Below are positions 36,725 to 46,508 of a DNA stretch of 64,000 bases, in pieces (position 1 is the stretch's first letter; every line of letters begins with the position of its first letter). Position numbers and translations under genes: made by a program. Source of the stretch: Actinomycetes bacterium (GTDB taxonomy: Bacteria > Actinomycetota > Thermoleophilia > RBG-16-64-13). A model generated the notes under the pieces. It was not told where the DNA came from. It saw only the letters and a program-made list of their open reading frames with translations, and searched no databases. Location: contig JAGXFV010000049.1 of assembly GCA_024637095.1 (NCBI GenBank), positions 109,631 to 173,630 of the forward strand, given 5' to 3'.

Positions 36725-38128
36725 GTGGCCGCTTTGAGCAAGCGCGAAGGCTACCGCGGCCTCAACCTCTGGCACGACACCAGCGGCGAGGCTTTCGAGG
36801 CGCGGCCGCGGTTGCCCGGGAGCCGCGAGGTGGACGTCGCCATCGTCGGTGCCGGCTATACGGGCCTCTGGACCGCCTACTACCTGAAGCGGGCCGACCC
36901 CACCGTGCGCGTGTGCGTAATCGAGCGCGAGGTGGCGGGTTTCGGGGCCTCCGGCCGGAACGGGGGCTGGTGCTCCTCCCTCTTTGCCACCCCGCGAGAG
37001 AAGCTGGTGGAATTGGGCGGACGTTCCGGAGCGGTCGCCATGCAGCGGGCGATGTTCGAGACCGTTTTCGAAGTGGGTCGGGTGGCCGGGCGCGAGGGCA
37101 TCGACTGTGACTATCGGCGGGGCGGCTGTCTCCTTTTCGCCCGCAATCCTTCTCAGCGAGAGCGCCTGCGGACCGAGGTCGAACATGAACGTTCCTGGGG
37201 CTTCGGTGAGGATGACTATCGTTGGCTGTCCCCAGAGGAAGCCGCCCGGCGCATAGGGGTTCGCGGCAATCTGGGTGCTCTTTTCACCCCTCACTGCGCC
37301 CGGGTGCACCCGGCCAAACTGGTCCGCGGTCTGGCCCGTGCGGTCGAGAGACTGGGCGTTCCCATCTACGAGCGTACCGAGGTGACTCAGATCGGGCCCG
37401 GGAGGGCGTGGACGCCGCACGGAGTGGTCGCGGCCGAAGTGGTGGTTCGCGCCACGGAGAGCTTCACCGTGGGATTTCCCGGGGAGCGGCGTTCCCTGTT
37501 GCCGGTCTACTCCTTGATGGTGGCTACCGAGCCACTCGAACCCGACCTTTGGGAGGCGATCGGCTGGGAAGGCGAGGAGTGCTGGAGCGACGGGCGGCAT
37601 CTCTTGGTCTACCTCAGCCGGACTGCGGACGGGCGAATCGCCTTGGGGGGGCGCGGCGCCCCTTACCACTTCGGCTCGCGGATGGCACCCCGCTTCGACC
37701 GCGACGAACGCGTGGCCGCCATGCTCCGGAGGGCGCTTGCCGAACTGCTGCCCGAGACCCGACAATATCGCCTGACTCACCATTGGGGCGGCGCCGTGGC
37801 GCTGCCCCGGGACTGGGTGACCTCGGTTGGGCTGGATCGGTCCAGCGGATTGGGCTGGGCGGGAGGCTACGTCGGTGACGGGGTCTCCACCACGAACCTG
37901 GCGGGCCGGACGCTGGCCGACATAATTCTCCGGCGGGAGTCGGAACTGGTCCATCTACCCTGGGTGGGTCACCATTCCCGCCGCTGGGAACCAGAGCCTC
38001 TCCGCTGGCTGGGCGTCAACGCTGTCATGAAGGGGTTGGCGGACCAGGACAACGCGGAAGAACGGAGCGGCGCCGGCTCCCCGCTCTTCCGGCTGACGGA
38101 GAGGCTCGCCGCCCGCCCCGGTCACTGA
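36725..38128 (+). CDS. FAD-dependent oxidoreductase (DAO family)
   Basis: VDVAIVGAGYTGLWTAYYL, ASGRNGGWCSS, GLGWAGGYVGDGVSTTNLAGRTLAD. Confidence 0.93.
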   Translation: MAALSKREGYRGLNLWHDTSGEAFEARPRLPGSREVDVAIVGAGYTGLWTAYYLKRADPTVRVCVIEREVAGFGASGRNGGWCSSLFATPREKLVELGGRSGAVAMQRAMFETVFEVGRVAGREGIDCDYRRGGCLLFARNPSQRERLRTEVEHERSWGFGEDDYRWLSPEEAARRIGVRGNLGALFTPHCARVHPAKLVRGLARAVERLGVPIYERTEVTQIGPGRAWTPHGVVAAEVVVRATESFTVGFPGERRSLLPVYSLMVATEPLEPDLWEAIGWEGEECWSDGRHLLVYLSRTADGRIALGGRGAPYHFGSRMAPRFDRDERVAAMLRRALAELLPETRQYRLTHHWGGAVALPRDWVTSVGLDRSSGLGWAGGYVGDGVSTTNLAGRTLADIILRRESELVHLPWVGHHSRRWEPEPLRWLGVNAVMKGLADQDNAEERSGAGSPLFRLTERLAARPGH

Positions 38129-38185
38129 TCGCTCACCCGCTAGCGAAGTGCCCCTTTGCGACCTAGGGCTGCGTCCGCTTCCCGC

Positions 38186-38428
38186 CTATTCTTCCTCGTT
38201 CCCGTTCTCCAGCCGCTCTCTGAGGTCCTGGAAATCTCGCTCCAGGCGCCGGTAATCGCGTTCGGCAACGCTCAGCTCTTCCTGAAAGGCGCTGGTGTCC
38301 AGTTCGGTGACGTGACCCGACAGACACTCGACCCGGTGGTGCCTCTTGAGCCAGCCCAGAGTCTTGCGCGACACTTGACCGCATTCCGGGCAGGTGATTT
38401 CCACCCAGACGTTGTCGAAGCCGCCCAT
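38186..38428 (-). CDS. Small protein: CPECG zinc-ribbon-like N-terminus + coiled coil
   Basis: VEITCPECGQVSRKT...HHRVECLSGH, C-terminal charged helix. Confidence 0.6.
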   Translation of the reverse strand: MGGFDNVWVEITCPECGQVSRKTLGWLKRHHRVECLSGHVTELDTSAFQEELSVAERDYRRLERDFQDLRERLENGNEEE

Positions 38429-38437
38429 TGCTCCCAT

Positions 38438-39787
38438 CTAGAGTGCCCGGCGGTCGATGACGCGCTGCGACTTGCCCTCGCTGCGCTCGATGCTGCCCGG
38501 CTCTTGGAGGACCACGTCGGTGGTGACGCCGATCAGGTCCTTGATGTTCTTGCGGATGCGGTCGCGCAGCTCCACCAGGACGTGGTACTCGTGGATGACC
38601 TCTTCCTCGTCCAGGCTGAGCACGGCTTCCTTGGCCTCCTTGTAAACTCTCGGGCTGATCTCGACCTGCACCTCGAGCTGGTCCATTGAGCCCTTGCGGT
38701 CCACCACCAAGCGGTAGTGGGGCTCCACCAGTTTCTCCATCAGAAGGACTGATTCGATCTGAGTGGGGAAGACGTTTACACCGCGGATAATGAGCATGTC
38801 GTCGCTGCGTCCGGAGACGCGAGCCATGCGTACCGTGGTGCGGCCGCAATCGCAGGGCTCTTCTATCAGCCGGCTGATGTCACCGGTGCGGTAGCGGATG
38901 AGGGGGATTCCCTCCTTGGAGAGGGTGGTGATCACCAACTCGCCCTGCTCGCCCGCCGGGAGCACCTCGCGGGTATCCGGGTCGATGATTTCGGGATAGA
39001 AGTGGTCTTCGTTCACGTGAAGGCCGCTCTGCGCCTCCAAGCATTCGAAACTGACGCCGGGACCGGTGATCTCGGAAAGACCGTAGATGTCCAGCGCCTT
39101 GATGTTCAGTTTGGCTTGGATCTCGCGGCGCATTTCCTCAGACCAGGGCTCCGCCCCAAAGACGCCGACGCGCAGGGGCAGGTTGGGTAGATCGACTCCC
39201 ATCTCCGCCGCCACGTCCGCGATGTACAGGGCGAAGGAAGGCGTCGAACAGAGCACGTTGGATCCGTAGTCCTGCAGCAGCATCAGCTGCTTTTTGGTGT
39301 TGCCGCCCGAGATGGGCACCACGGCTGAGCCGATGAGTTCCGAGCCGTAGTGGGCGCCCAGTCCCCCGGTGAAGAGCCCGTAGCCGTACGCGTTCTGCAC
39401 CACGTCGTCTTTGTTGGTGCCCGCACCGGTCAAGGTCCGCGCCATGCATTCCGCCCAGACCGCGATGTCCTTGCGGGTGTAGCCCACGGTCGTGGGTTTG
39501 CCCGTGGTCCCCGAAGAAGCGTGGATCCGGATAATCTCGCGCATCGGCGCCGCGAACATGCCGAATGGGTACTGGTCGCGCAGGTCGCGCTTGTAGGTGA
39601 AAGGAAGCTTCGCCAGGTCGTCTATCGACTCCAGCCGACTGACCTCGACCCCGTTTTCGTTGAAGAGATCTCGGTAAAAGGAGACGTTGTCGTAGGCTCG
39701 GTTCACGACCTCGGCCAAACGCGCGCTCTGCAGACGGCGCAGTTCATCCCGCTCCATCGTCTCGTGCTGCTGATCCCAAATGGGCAC
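38438..39787 (-). CDS. paaK: Phenylacetate-CoA ligase
   Basis: [64 protein letters not shown]. Confidence 0.95.
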   Translation of the reverse strand: MPIWDQQHETMERDELRRLQSARLAEVVNRAYDNVSFYRDLFNENGVEVSRLESIDDLAKLPFTYKRDLRDQYPFGMFAAPMREIIRIHASSGTTGKPTTVGYTRKDIAVWAECMARTLTGAGTNKDDVVQNAYGYGLFTGGLGAHYGSELIGSAVVPISGGNTKKQLMLLQDYGSNVLCSTPSFALYIADVAAEMGVDLPNLPLRVGVFGAEPWSEEMRREIQAKLNIKALDIYGLSEITGPGVSFECLEAQSGLHVNEDHFYPEIIDPDTREVLPAGEQGELVITTLSKEGIPLIRYRTGDISRLIEEPCDCGRTTVRMARVSGRSDDMLIIRGVNVFPTQIESVLLMEKLVEPHYRLVVDRKGSMDQLEVQVEISPRVYKEAKEAVLSLDEEEVIHEYHVLVELRDRIRKNIKDLIGVTTDVVLQEPGSIERSEGKSQRVIDRRAL

Positions 39788-40014
39788 GGTTCCCCCTTCT
39801 TAGGTCTTATGCCTGCGCGACGGCGTTGGCCGGGGCGGCGCATAGCGAGAAGCACCCATTATAGGATGGCGCCTCGCCGGGAGACCAGTTTCGCTCAGGG
39901 GGGCCAAGCAGGCCCATCCTCTGTTGTGCCCCGGTGCTGCGGCTCGGTCATGTTCGCGGCCGACCTACTGCTAGCGCTGGCAGTACTGGCGCTGCTCGGC
40001 GGGTGCGGAGCGGG

Positions 40015-40689
40015 CTATGAGTGGAACGCCGAGGGGCAGATGTCGTTCAGTACGCATTCAGGGCAATCCGGACGACGCGCGGAGCAGACGGCGCGCCCAT
40101 GGTCGATCAGCAGGTAGGTGATGTCCCGGCGCTTGTCGCGAGGCACCACCTCGAGCAACTCCTGCTCGGTGGTCTGGGGGTTCTTGCCGGAGCCCAATCC
40201 GAGTCTCTCGGCCAGACGGTGCACGTGGGTGTCCACCGCGATGCCCGAGTCCGGATCCTTGGCAAAGGCTTCTGGGTCGATGTTCTGCAGCACCACGTTC
40301 GCCGTCTTGCGGGCGACTCCCGGCAGGGTGAGCAGGTCTTTCATGTTGTGCGGCACCCGCCCGTCGTACTCGCTGAGCAGCTTCTGGGCGGCTCCCAGCA
40401 CGCTCTTCGTCTTGTTGCGGAAGAACCCGGTTTGGTGGATGTCCTGCTCGAATTCGGCAGGATCGGCGGCGGCGTAGTCCTCGATTGATCGATACTTCTC
40501 GAAGAGGGTGCCGGTGACCTCGTTCACCTTCTTGTCCGTGGCCTGCGCAGACAAGATGACCGCGACCAGCAGTTCCCAGTCGCTCCGGTAGCCGAGCGCC
40601 GTCCGTTTCTGTTCGTACTCGCGGTCGAGGCGCAGGAGCACGGTCTCGGCCTGTTGCCTGCGCCACTTCTTGGCTTTCATCCTGGCCAT
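40015..40689 (-). CDS. nth: Endonuclease III
   Basis: LLVAVILSAQATDKKVNEVTG, LPGVARKTANVVL, VDTHVHRLAERLGL, FeS loop CSARRPDCPECVLNDIC. Confidence 0.96.
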   Translation of the reverse strand: MARMKAKKWRRQQAETVLLRLDREYEQKRTALGYRSDWELLVAVILSAQATDKKVNEVTGTLFEKYRSIEDYAAADPAEFEQDIHQTGFFRNKTKSVLGAAQKLLSEYDGRVPHNMKDLLTLPGVARKTANVVLQNIDPEAFAKDPDSGIAVDTHVHRLAERLGLGSGKNPQTTEQELLEVVPRDKRRDITYLLIDHGRAVCSARRPDCPECVLNDICPSAFHS

Positions 40690-40704
40690 GCTCGGCTACC
40701 GCCC

Positions 40705-41313
40705 TTAAACTTGCCCTGCCTGCCGGCCGAGTTCGAAGGCTCGGCGGTTGGCCGCTACCGTCCGTGGAGGGACGTTCTCTTTGATCACCGAGATCCAGGC
40801 CTCCTCGGAGAAGGTCAGGTGAACCGAGACCGCGCCCAGCAGCACCACGTTTGCCGTCCTGGTGTTGCCTACCTGCTCGGCGAGCGCGTTGCCGTCCACC
40901 GGCAGCGACCTCTCCCAGGACGACTCTATCCGCTCCCTGACGTCCCCGGGATACTCGGCGAAGCCGGCGGCCACCGTGCTCGGGTTGATCCGCAGGAGGT
41001 TGTAGATGAGCAGCCCCCCGGGACGCAACCAGTGCAGGTATCGTAGAGCCTCCAGCATCTCGAATGAGAGCAGCAGATCGGCCGACCCGGCACTCACCAG
41101 GGGAGAGGCGACTTGGCGTCCAAAACGCAGATGGCTGACCACACTGCCGCCCCGTTGACTCATCCCCACGACGTCGTTTTGCTTGACGTCGTAGCCCTCG
41201 GCCAAAGCCACCTGGCTGAGCAGGTGGGTCGCCGTGATCACACCCTGTCCGCCGACCCCCGCCACCAGCAGGTTGGTGGTCTTTGTGGCTGTTTCCTGCG
41301 TCTTTCCCACCAT
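40705..41313 (-). CDS. iorB: Indolepyruvate ferredoxin oxidoreductase beta subunit
   Basis: NLLVAGVGGQGVITATHLLSQVAL, GMSQRGGSVVSHLRFG. Confidence 0.95.
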   Translation of the reverse strand: MVGKTQETATKTTNLLVAGVGGQGVITATHLLSQVALAEGYDVKQNDVVGMSQRGGSVVSHLRFGRQVASPLVSAGSADLLLSFEMLEALRYLHWLRPGGLLIYNLLRINPSTVAAGFAEYPGDVRERIESSWERSLPVDGNALAEQVGNTRTANVVLLGAVSVHLTFSEEAWISVIKENVPPRTVAANRRAFELGRQAGQV

Positions 41314-41316
41314 CCC

Positions 41317-43113
41317 TCAGGCCTCGGTTCGCACGGTATCGACGATGGCGCCGAAGTTACAGAGTTGGGCGCAGACGCCGCAGCCATTGCACTGGGCTTC
41401 GTCGATGCGCACGTAGGCCGATTGACCCTCCGTTTCGTAGGTCAGGGCGATGCAGCCCGCTTTGAGACAGCGCTTGCAGGCGTCGCAGGCCTCACGGTCA
41501 ACGGTCATCGGCGCGGCGGTCACCTTGTACTCCAGCACGCAGGGCCCCTTGGTTATGATCACTCCGGGCCCGGCCGTCTCGAGTTCCCTTCGGAGCGTCG
41601 ACTCCACCTCGGCCAGGTCGTAGGCGTCGACTTCGGTCACGCGCTCGATGCCGAGCGCGCGGACCAGGCCGGGGAGGTCGACATTCGGGGTTTCGTTGCC
41701 CATCAGAGTGCTGCCTGTGCCCGGATGCTGTTGCCCCCCAGTCATGGCGGTGGTGCGGTTGTCCAGCAGGATGATGACGGCGTCGCTCCGGTTCCAGGCC
41801 ACGTTTAGGAGGGGTGTCAGACCGGAGTGGAAAAAGGTCGAGTCGCCAATTACGGCTACCACCTTCTCGCGCAGCTTCTGCCCGGGTTGTACGACCTTGG
41901 CCATACCGTGGGCCATGCCGATGCCGGCGCCCATGGCGATGCAGCTGTGCATGGCCTCAAAAGGCGGTAGCGCCCCCAGCGTGTAGCAGCCGATGTCACC
42001 GCTCACGAAGACGCGAAGCTTGCTGAGCACGGCGAAGATCCCTCGGTGAGAGCAGCCCGGGCAGAGCGCGGGAGGCCGTTGCGGCAGTCCCTCCGCCGGT
42101 GTCGGGGGAGCGGTGGCCAGCAGAGCGTCGGCTCCCGGCGCCCCGTCCTCGGAAAGCCGGCGCGCAACCAGGCCCGCGTCGAATTCGCCCACGCGAGGCA
42201 GCACATGTTCCCCGCCGTCCACCTTGACGCCGAGCAGCCGGAGCTGCTCCTCTATGAAGGGATCGAGCTCCTCGACGACGTAAAGGCGGTCGACGTGCTC
42301 GCGCAATTCTTTGGCCAGCCCGGCTCCCACGGGATAGGTCAAACCCAGCTTGAGCACGCTGGCCTCGGGAAAGGCCTCGCGAACGTACTGGTAGACCACG
42401 CCGGAGGTGACGATGCCCAGGTCGCGGCTGCGAAGCTCGAGCCGGTTGAAGCCGAGCTCGTCGGCTCGCCCGCGCAACCGCTCGACCCGCTCTTCCACGA
42501 GGGGATGGCGGATGCGGGAATAGCCGGGCAGCATGGTGTACTTGGGGGTGTTCCGCGGAATCGAGGTTAGCGGGGCACCGTACTCCGTCGGGCGCTCGCC
42601 CAGTTCCACCACGCTCTTGGAATGCGACAGCCGGGTGGTCGTGCGCAGCATGACCGGGGTGTCGTACTCCTCGCTCAGTTCAAGGGCCGATCGCACCAAA
42701 TCCTTGGCTTCCTGACTGTCGGCGGGCTCAAGCAGAGGGATCTTGGCGAAGCGGGCATAGTGACGGTTGTCCTGCTCGTTTTGGGAACTGTGCTGGCCGG
42801 GCTCGTCGGCGCTGATCAGGACCAGCCCGCCTTCTACACCGGTGTAAGCCGCGGTCATTAGCGGATCGGCAGCCACATTCACGCCCACGTGCTTCATGGC
42901 CACCAGCGTGCGGGCGCCGGCGAAAGCCGCGCCCAGTCCCACCTCGAAGGCCACCTTCTCGTTGGGCGCCCACTCGCTGTAGACGTCCTCGTATAGGGCC
43001 ATGTTCTCGAGGATTTCGGTGCTCGGGGTACCGGGATACGCGGAGGCGAGCCGCACCCCAGCTTCCCAGGCTCCTCGTGCGATGGCTTCGTTGCCTGTGA
43101 GTATCTCCCGCAT
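41317..43113 (-). CDS. iorA: Indolepyruvate ferredoxin oxidoreductase alpha subunit
   Basis: LASAYPGTPSTEILENMA, CPGCSHRGIFAVL, GDIGCYTLGALPPFEAMHS, C-terminal ferredoxin clusters CDACKRCLKAGC / CNGCGVCAQLC. Confidence 0.96.
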   Translation of the reverse strand: MREILTGNEAIARGAWEAGVRLASAYPGTPSTEILENMALYEDVYSEWAPNEKVAFEVGLGAAFAGARTLVAMKHVGVNVAADPLMTAAYTGVEGGLVLISADEPGQHSSQNEQDNRHYARFAKIPLLEPADSQEAKDLVRSALELSEEYDTPVMLRTTTRLSHSKSVVELGERPTEYGAPLTSIPRNTPKYTMLPGYSRIRHPLVEERVERLRGRADELGFNRLELRSRDLGIVTSGVVYQYVREAFPEASVLKLGLTYPVGAGLAKELREHVDRLYVVEELDPFIEEQLRLLGVKVDGGEHVLPRVGEFDAGLVARRLSEDGAPGADALLATAPPTPAEGLPQRPPALCPGCSHRGIFAVLSKLRVFVSGDIGCYTLGALPPFEAMHSCIAMGAGIGMAHGMAKVVQPGQKLREKVVAVIGDSTFFHSGLTPLLNVAWNRSDAVIILLDNRTTAMTGGQQHPGTGSTLMGNETPNVDLPGLVRALGIERVTEVDAYDLAEVESTLRRELETAGPGVIITKGPCVLEYKVTAAPMTVDREACDACKRCLKAGCIALTYETEGQSAYVRIDEAQCNGCGVCAQLCNFGAIVDTVRTEA

Positions 43114-43262
43114 CGGTGCAGTCCCCCCCGAAATGCTTCAGCTTTGGCTGCCGGCAACCGGAAGTTTGGACTATACAGGAGGCCCCCAGCCGCCTGCCAT
43201 TGCCTGCCGTCGCCGACGTCGCCGAGAGCCCCGGCGCGCAAGACCGCATGAGGAGCGGTACC

Positions 43263-43958
43263 ATGAGGGGCATGGAGAGGAACCCCAACAAATCGGTGCC
43301 CGCCAATACGTCCCCCTCGTCCCCCGCCAAAGCGGCATCCGCCACTACGGTCCCCGAGGAATGGCGGAGGGTGAGCTCCCGGATCGAGACCCACAACCGG
43401 GTGTTCCGGCTGCGTCACGACCTCTCGGTATCCCCGCGGACCGGGCAGGCGCACGAGTTCGTGGTGCTCGAAGCCGGTGATTGGGTTTCCGTCGTCGCCC
43501 TGACCGGGGACGACCGGCTCGTCGGCATACACCAGTACCGACACGGCTCTGGCGAGGTGACCCTCGAGATCCCAGGGGGTCTGGTGGAGCCCGGTCTATC
43601 TCCGCTGCAGGCGGCGCAAGAGGAGCTTCGCCAGGAGACAGGTTACGGCGGCGGGCGTTGGCGCAAGCTGGGGGAACTGAATGCGGCCCCCGCGCTATTC
43701 AGCAACCGCCTCCACGTCTTCCTGGCCGAAGGCGTGAAACTATTGGGCGGCCAGGAGCTGGACGAGGCCGAAGACATCATCGTCGAGCTCTTGGACCTAG
43801 ACGAGGTTCCCAGGAGGGTGCTTGCCGGCGAGATCACCCACGCTCAGGTCGTGGGTTCCCTCTATCTCTGGGAACTCGCAGGGCCTGGCGCCGTAGGCGG
43901 GACGCGGCGGAGCGGGGATGCGGAGCGCGACCAGGAAAGCGAGGGGCATTCACAGTGA
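43263..43958 (+). CDS. NUDIX hydrolase (ADP-sugar pyrophosphatase-like)
   Basis: EIPGGLVEPGLSPLQAAQEELRQETGY Nudix box; AGGAG 7 nt before ATG. Confidence 0.93.
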   Translation: MRGMERNPNKSVPANTSPSSPAKAASATTVPEEWRRVSSRIETHNRVFRLRHDLSVSPRTGQAHEFVVLEAGDWVSVVALTGDDRLVGIHQYRHGSGEVTLEIPGGLVEPGLSPLQAAQEELRQETGYGGGRWRKLGELNAAPALFSNRLHVFLAEGVKLLGGQELDEAEDIIVELLDLDEVPRRVLAGEITHAQVVGSLYLWELAGPGAVGGTRRSGDAERDQESEGHSQ

Positions 43959-44521
43959 ACCGGATCGGACGACTGGCGGTGGGCATTTCGGGAGCATCGG
44001 GGACGGTGTACGGGGTGCGCCTGCTCGAGGTGCTACGCGACGCCGGAATTGAGACCCACTTGATCCTCACCGCAGCTGCGGAAGAGGTCGCCCGGCGTGA
44101 ACTGGACCGGACCCCGGAGCAGATCCGGGACCTGGCAACCTATGTGCACGCCGACAACGACCTTGCGGCCCCACTCGCCTCGGGGTCGTTTCCCGTTGAC
44201 GGGATGGTCATCGTACCCTGCTCGATCAAGAGCCTCTCCGCCGTCGCCAACAGCTACTGTGACTCGCTGCTGGTGCGGGCGGCCGACGTCAATCTCAAAG
44301 AGGGCAGACCCCTGATTCTGGTTGTCCGCGAGACGCCCCTACACCTGGGGCACCTGCGCCTGATGGAGCGGGCGGCCGAGCAGGGGGCCGTCATTCTTCC
44401 GCCGATGCCCGCTTTCTACCACCGGCCCGCCTCCATCCAAGACCTGGTGGATCAGACCGTGGGCAAGATCCTGGACCGTCTCGGGACACCCCACGATCTC
44501 TACCGCCGCTGGCGTGGTTGA
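43955..44521 (+). CDS. ubiX: UbiX-family flavin prenyltransferase
   Basis: VGISGASGTVYGVRLLEVL, VIVPCSIKSLSAVANSYCDSLLVRAADVNLKE, LVVRETPLHLGHLRLM; GTGA overlap. Confidence 0.94.
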   Translation: MNRIGRLAVGISGASGTVYGVRLLEVLRDAGIETHLILTAAAEEVARRELDRTPEQIRDLATYVHADNDLAAPLASGSFPVDGMVIVPCSIKSLSAVANSYCDSLLVRAADVNLKEGRPLILVVRETPLHLGHLRLMERAAEQGAVILPPMPAFYHRPASIQDLVDQTVGKILDRLGTPHDLYRRWRG

Positions 44522-45215
44522 TGCGGGCCGTCCGGCCTCGAAAGCAGCTCTTGGAGTGAACACCGAGGACCGCGAAACCGCGCTGCGCCGGACGGTGCAC
44601 TCCTATCTGGCGGAACGTTACGTCGCCACCATCTCCACGGTGGCGACTCCGCGGACGCAGACCGAAGATGCCGGTGACGCGGACTGGCGGGAACTCGAGG
44701 TCATCTGGGGGCCGATCACGGCCCCTGCCCGCCCTTCCCTGGGGTCGGACGAAGGCCGGGAGGCCGCCGCGGACGCCGAGAACACCCACCCGGGGCTGTC
44801 CGAGGTCCCCGACGGCTTCCCTCACGCCGCCACGGTCTTCTACGCGCTTGATGGTGAGTTCGATCTGCTCTTTCTGAGCCGGGAGGACAGCCGGCACGCT
44901 CGGGACATCGCGCAGTCGGGACGGGTGGCCGCCACGGTGACCGACTCCGCTCAGGAGTGGCGGGACGTGCGTGGGTTGCAGCTCTGGGGCCGTGCCCGGC
45001 TCCTGCGGGGCAATCAACGGCTCTCCGCCCTGACCCGCTACGCCACCCGGCTCCCGCTGCTGAAGGAGGTGGCGCGCGACCCTCGCGCCGGGGCCGCGCT
45101 CAAGAATGTGGGTGTGTTCCAGGTGAACCCTGAGCGTATCGCCTGGACGGACAATCGCTCGGGTTTGTTCGGTAGGGAGATCATCGATCTGAGAGAGAAT
45201 CCGCGCGGGATCTGA
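44521..45215 (+). CDS. Pyridoxamine-5'-phosphate oxidase-family (split-barrel) protein, start uncertain
   Basis: ATVFYALDGEFDLLFLSREDSRHARDIAQSGRVAATV. Confidence 0.75.
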
Positions 45216-45247
45216 CCGCGCGGGACGGGATCTGACCGCGCGGGACT
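45208..45247. repeat. Exact 20-bp tandem duplication spanning the PPOX-family gene stop codon
   Basis: GGGATCTGACCGCGCGGGAC x2. Confidence 0.95.
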
Positions 45248-45329
45248 TGAATTCGTCCGACGGTCCGGCCTGCTTCGGCCGTCATCTGAGGTCGGGGCCC
45301 GCGCCTCCCGCGGGGGATCTTCTTGGCCT

Positions 45330-46292
45330 TCAGGCCCGTCGCCAGAGCAGGCGTCCTCCCTCGATTACCGTTGCCAGCTTGCGCTGCTCGGCCAGATGGG
45401 AAAGATGCGCCTGCACGCAGGCCCTGGCCAGGTAGTAGTCAGGGAGACCTCGGAACTGGTAATCCCATTCTCGCGCGAGGCCGGCCAGCACGTCTTCGGT
45501 GGAAGCGCCCTCGTCCGTTCGCTCCGCCACCTGGGCCACGGCCCGGCTCAGGTTCTCGATGCCCTCTCGGTTCGTGGCCGCCAGTGAGACCACATTGTCG
45601 CTCGGTTCGCCGTGACTGGGAATCAGCAACCGGGGAGCCGCGGCAGCGATCGCTTGGATCGAGGCCAGGGCACCGCCCACGGAAGCGTGATAAATGAACC
45701 CATGCTTGGCCCATATGGCCGGCGGGAAGAGGGCATCGGCGGCGAATAGGATGTCTCCGATTCGCAGCCCGCACTGCCCGGGAGCATGTCCCCCGAGGTC
45801 AACGATTTCTGCCTCGACGGTATCTGTCGTTCCACCCTCCCGAACCTCGGCGGGAGCCGGGTTCCCCAACCTTGGGTCGTCCGGAGACAGAGTCCACGGT
45901 CCCGGCGCGAGTTCGAGGTCTACCTGCAAGGGTGGAGCCTGAAGGAACTTGGTGCGAAGCCCGGGGGGCGGCTCTGCTAGGCCGTAGAGCGCGAAAGGTT
46001 CCAGGCTGGGCTTGCGGATGAAGGCTGCCTCTTCGGCCGGAGCCGCCACAAACACGCCGACACGCTTGGCGAGTAGCGCTCCGCCGCCAAAGTGGTCGGC
46101 GTGGGAATGAGTGAGGTAGAGAACGGCGGGGCGCAGTCGTTCAGCTTCAAGTGCGCGAAGAACCTTCTTGCCCCGATCCGCGTCCAACCCCGCGTCGATC
46201 AGCAGGGCCCTATCCCGGCCGATGCGAACCACGCCGATGTTGACGGGACCCGGCAGGTAGCCCACCGTCTTGCTCATCCAGCGGATTGTCAT
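45330..46292 (-). CDS. MBL-fold metallohydrolase
   Basis: YLTHSHADHFGGGALLAKR, GGHAPGQCGLRIGDILFAADALFP, LLIPSHGEPS. Confidence 0.93.
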   Translation of the reverse strand: MTIRWMSKTVGYLPGPVNIGVVRIGRDRALLIDAGLDADRGKKVLRALEAERLRPAVLYLTHSHADHFGGGALLAKRVGVFVAAPAEEAAFIRKPSLEPFALYGLAEPPPGLRTKFLQAPPLQVDLELAPGPWTLSPDDPRLGNPAPAEVREGGTTDTVEAEIVDLGGHAPGQCGLRIGDILFAADALFPPAIWAKHGFIYHASVGGALASIQAIAAAAPRLLIPSHGEPSDNVVSLAATNREGIENLSRAVAQVAERTDEGASTEDVLAGLAREWDYQFRGLPDYYLARACVQAHLSHLAEQRKLATVIEGGRLLWRRA

Positions 46293-46416
46293 CGCGCCGA
46301 TACTAGCACCGCGCAACGCGAGCTACTTTCCCCAGCCGCCACCTGGCATTGAGCGTCGCCGGCGTGCGCAGAACCGGTACGGGGGAAGGGCGCTCAGGTG
46401 CCGCGAGGAAGATCTG

Positions 46417-46461
46417 GGGGAAAAAGAATCCGGCCTCCTTCGGGGGGATGAAGAAGGCCGG
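46417..46461 (-). terminator. Intrinsic terminator on - strand
   Basis: - strand CCGGCCTTCTTCATCCCCCCGAAGGAGGCCGG (11 bp + 1 mismatch) followed by ATTCTTTTTC. Confidence 0.75.
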
Positions 46462-46508
46462 CATAGGGGGGTCTTGTTCATTTGTGCCATCGTTCACAGC
46501 ACGATCTG
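46420..46508 (-). ncRNA. Candidate small RNA or attenuated leader, ~90 nt
   Basis: - strand TTTACA-N17-TACTAT (46543-46515) promoter upstream of the 46461-46417 terminator. Confidence 0.35.

Noticed and set aside
36635-37954. 439-aa - strand ORF
   Set aside because: Antisense to DAO-family oxidoreductase; no motifs
39950-40117. Lipoprotein-like start MFAADLLLALAVLALLGGCGAGYEW
   Set aside because: Only ~55 codons and overlaps the 3' end of nth on the opposite strand; lipobox likely coincidental, though small-protein data could revive it
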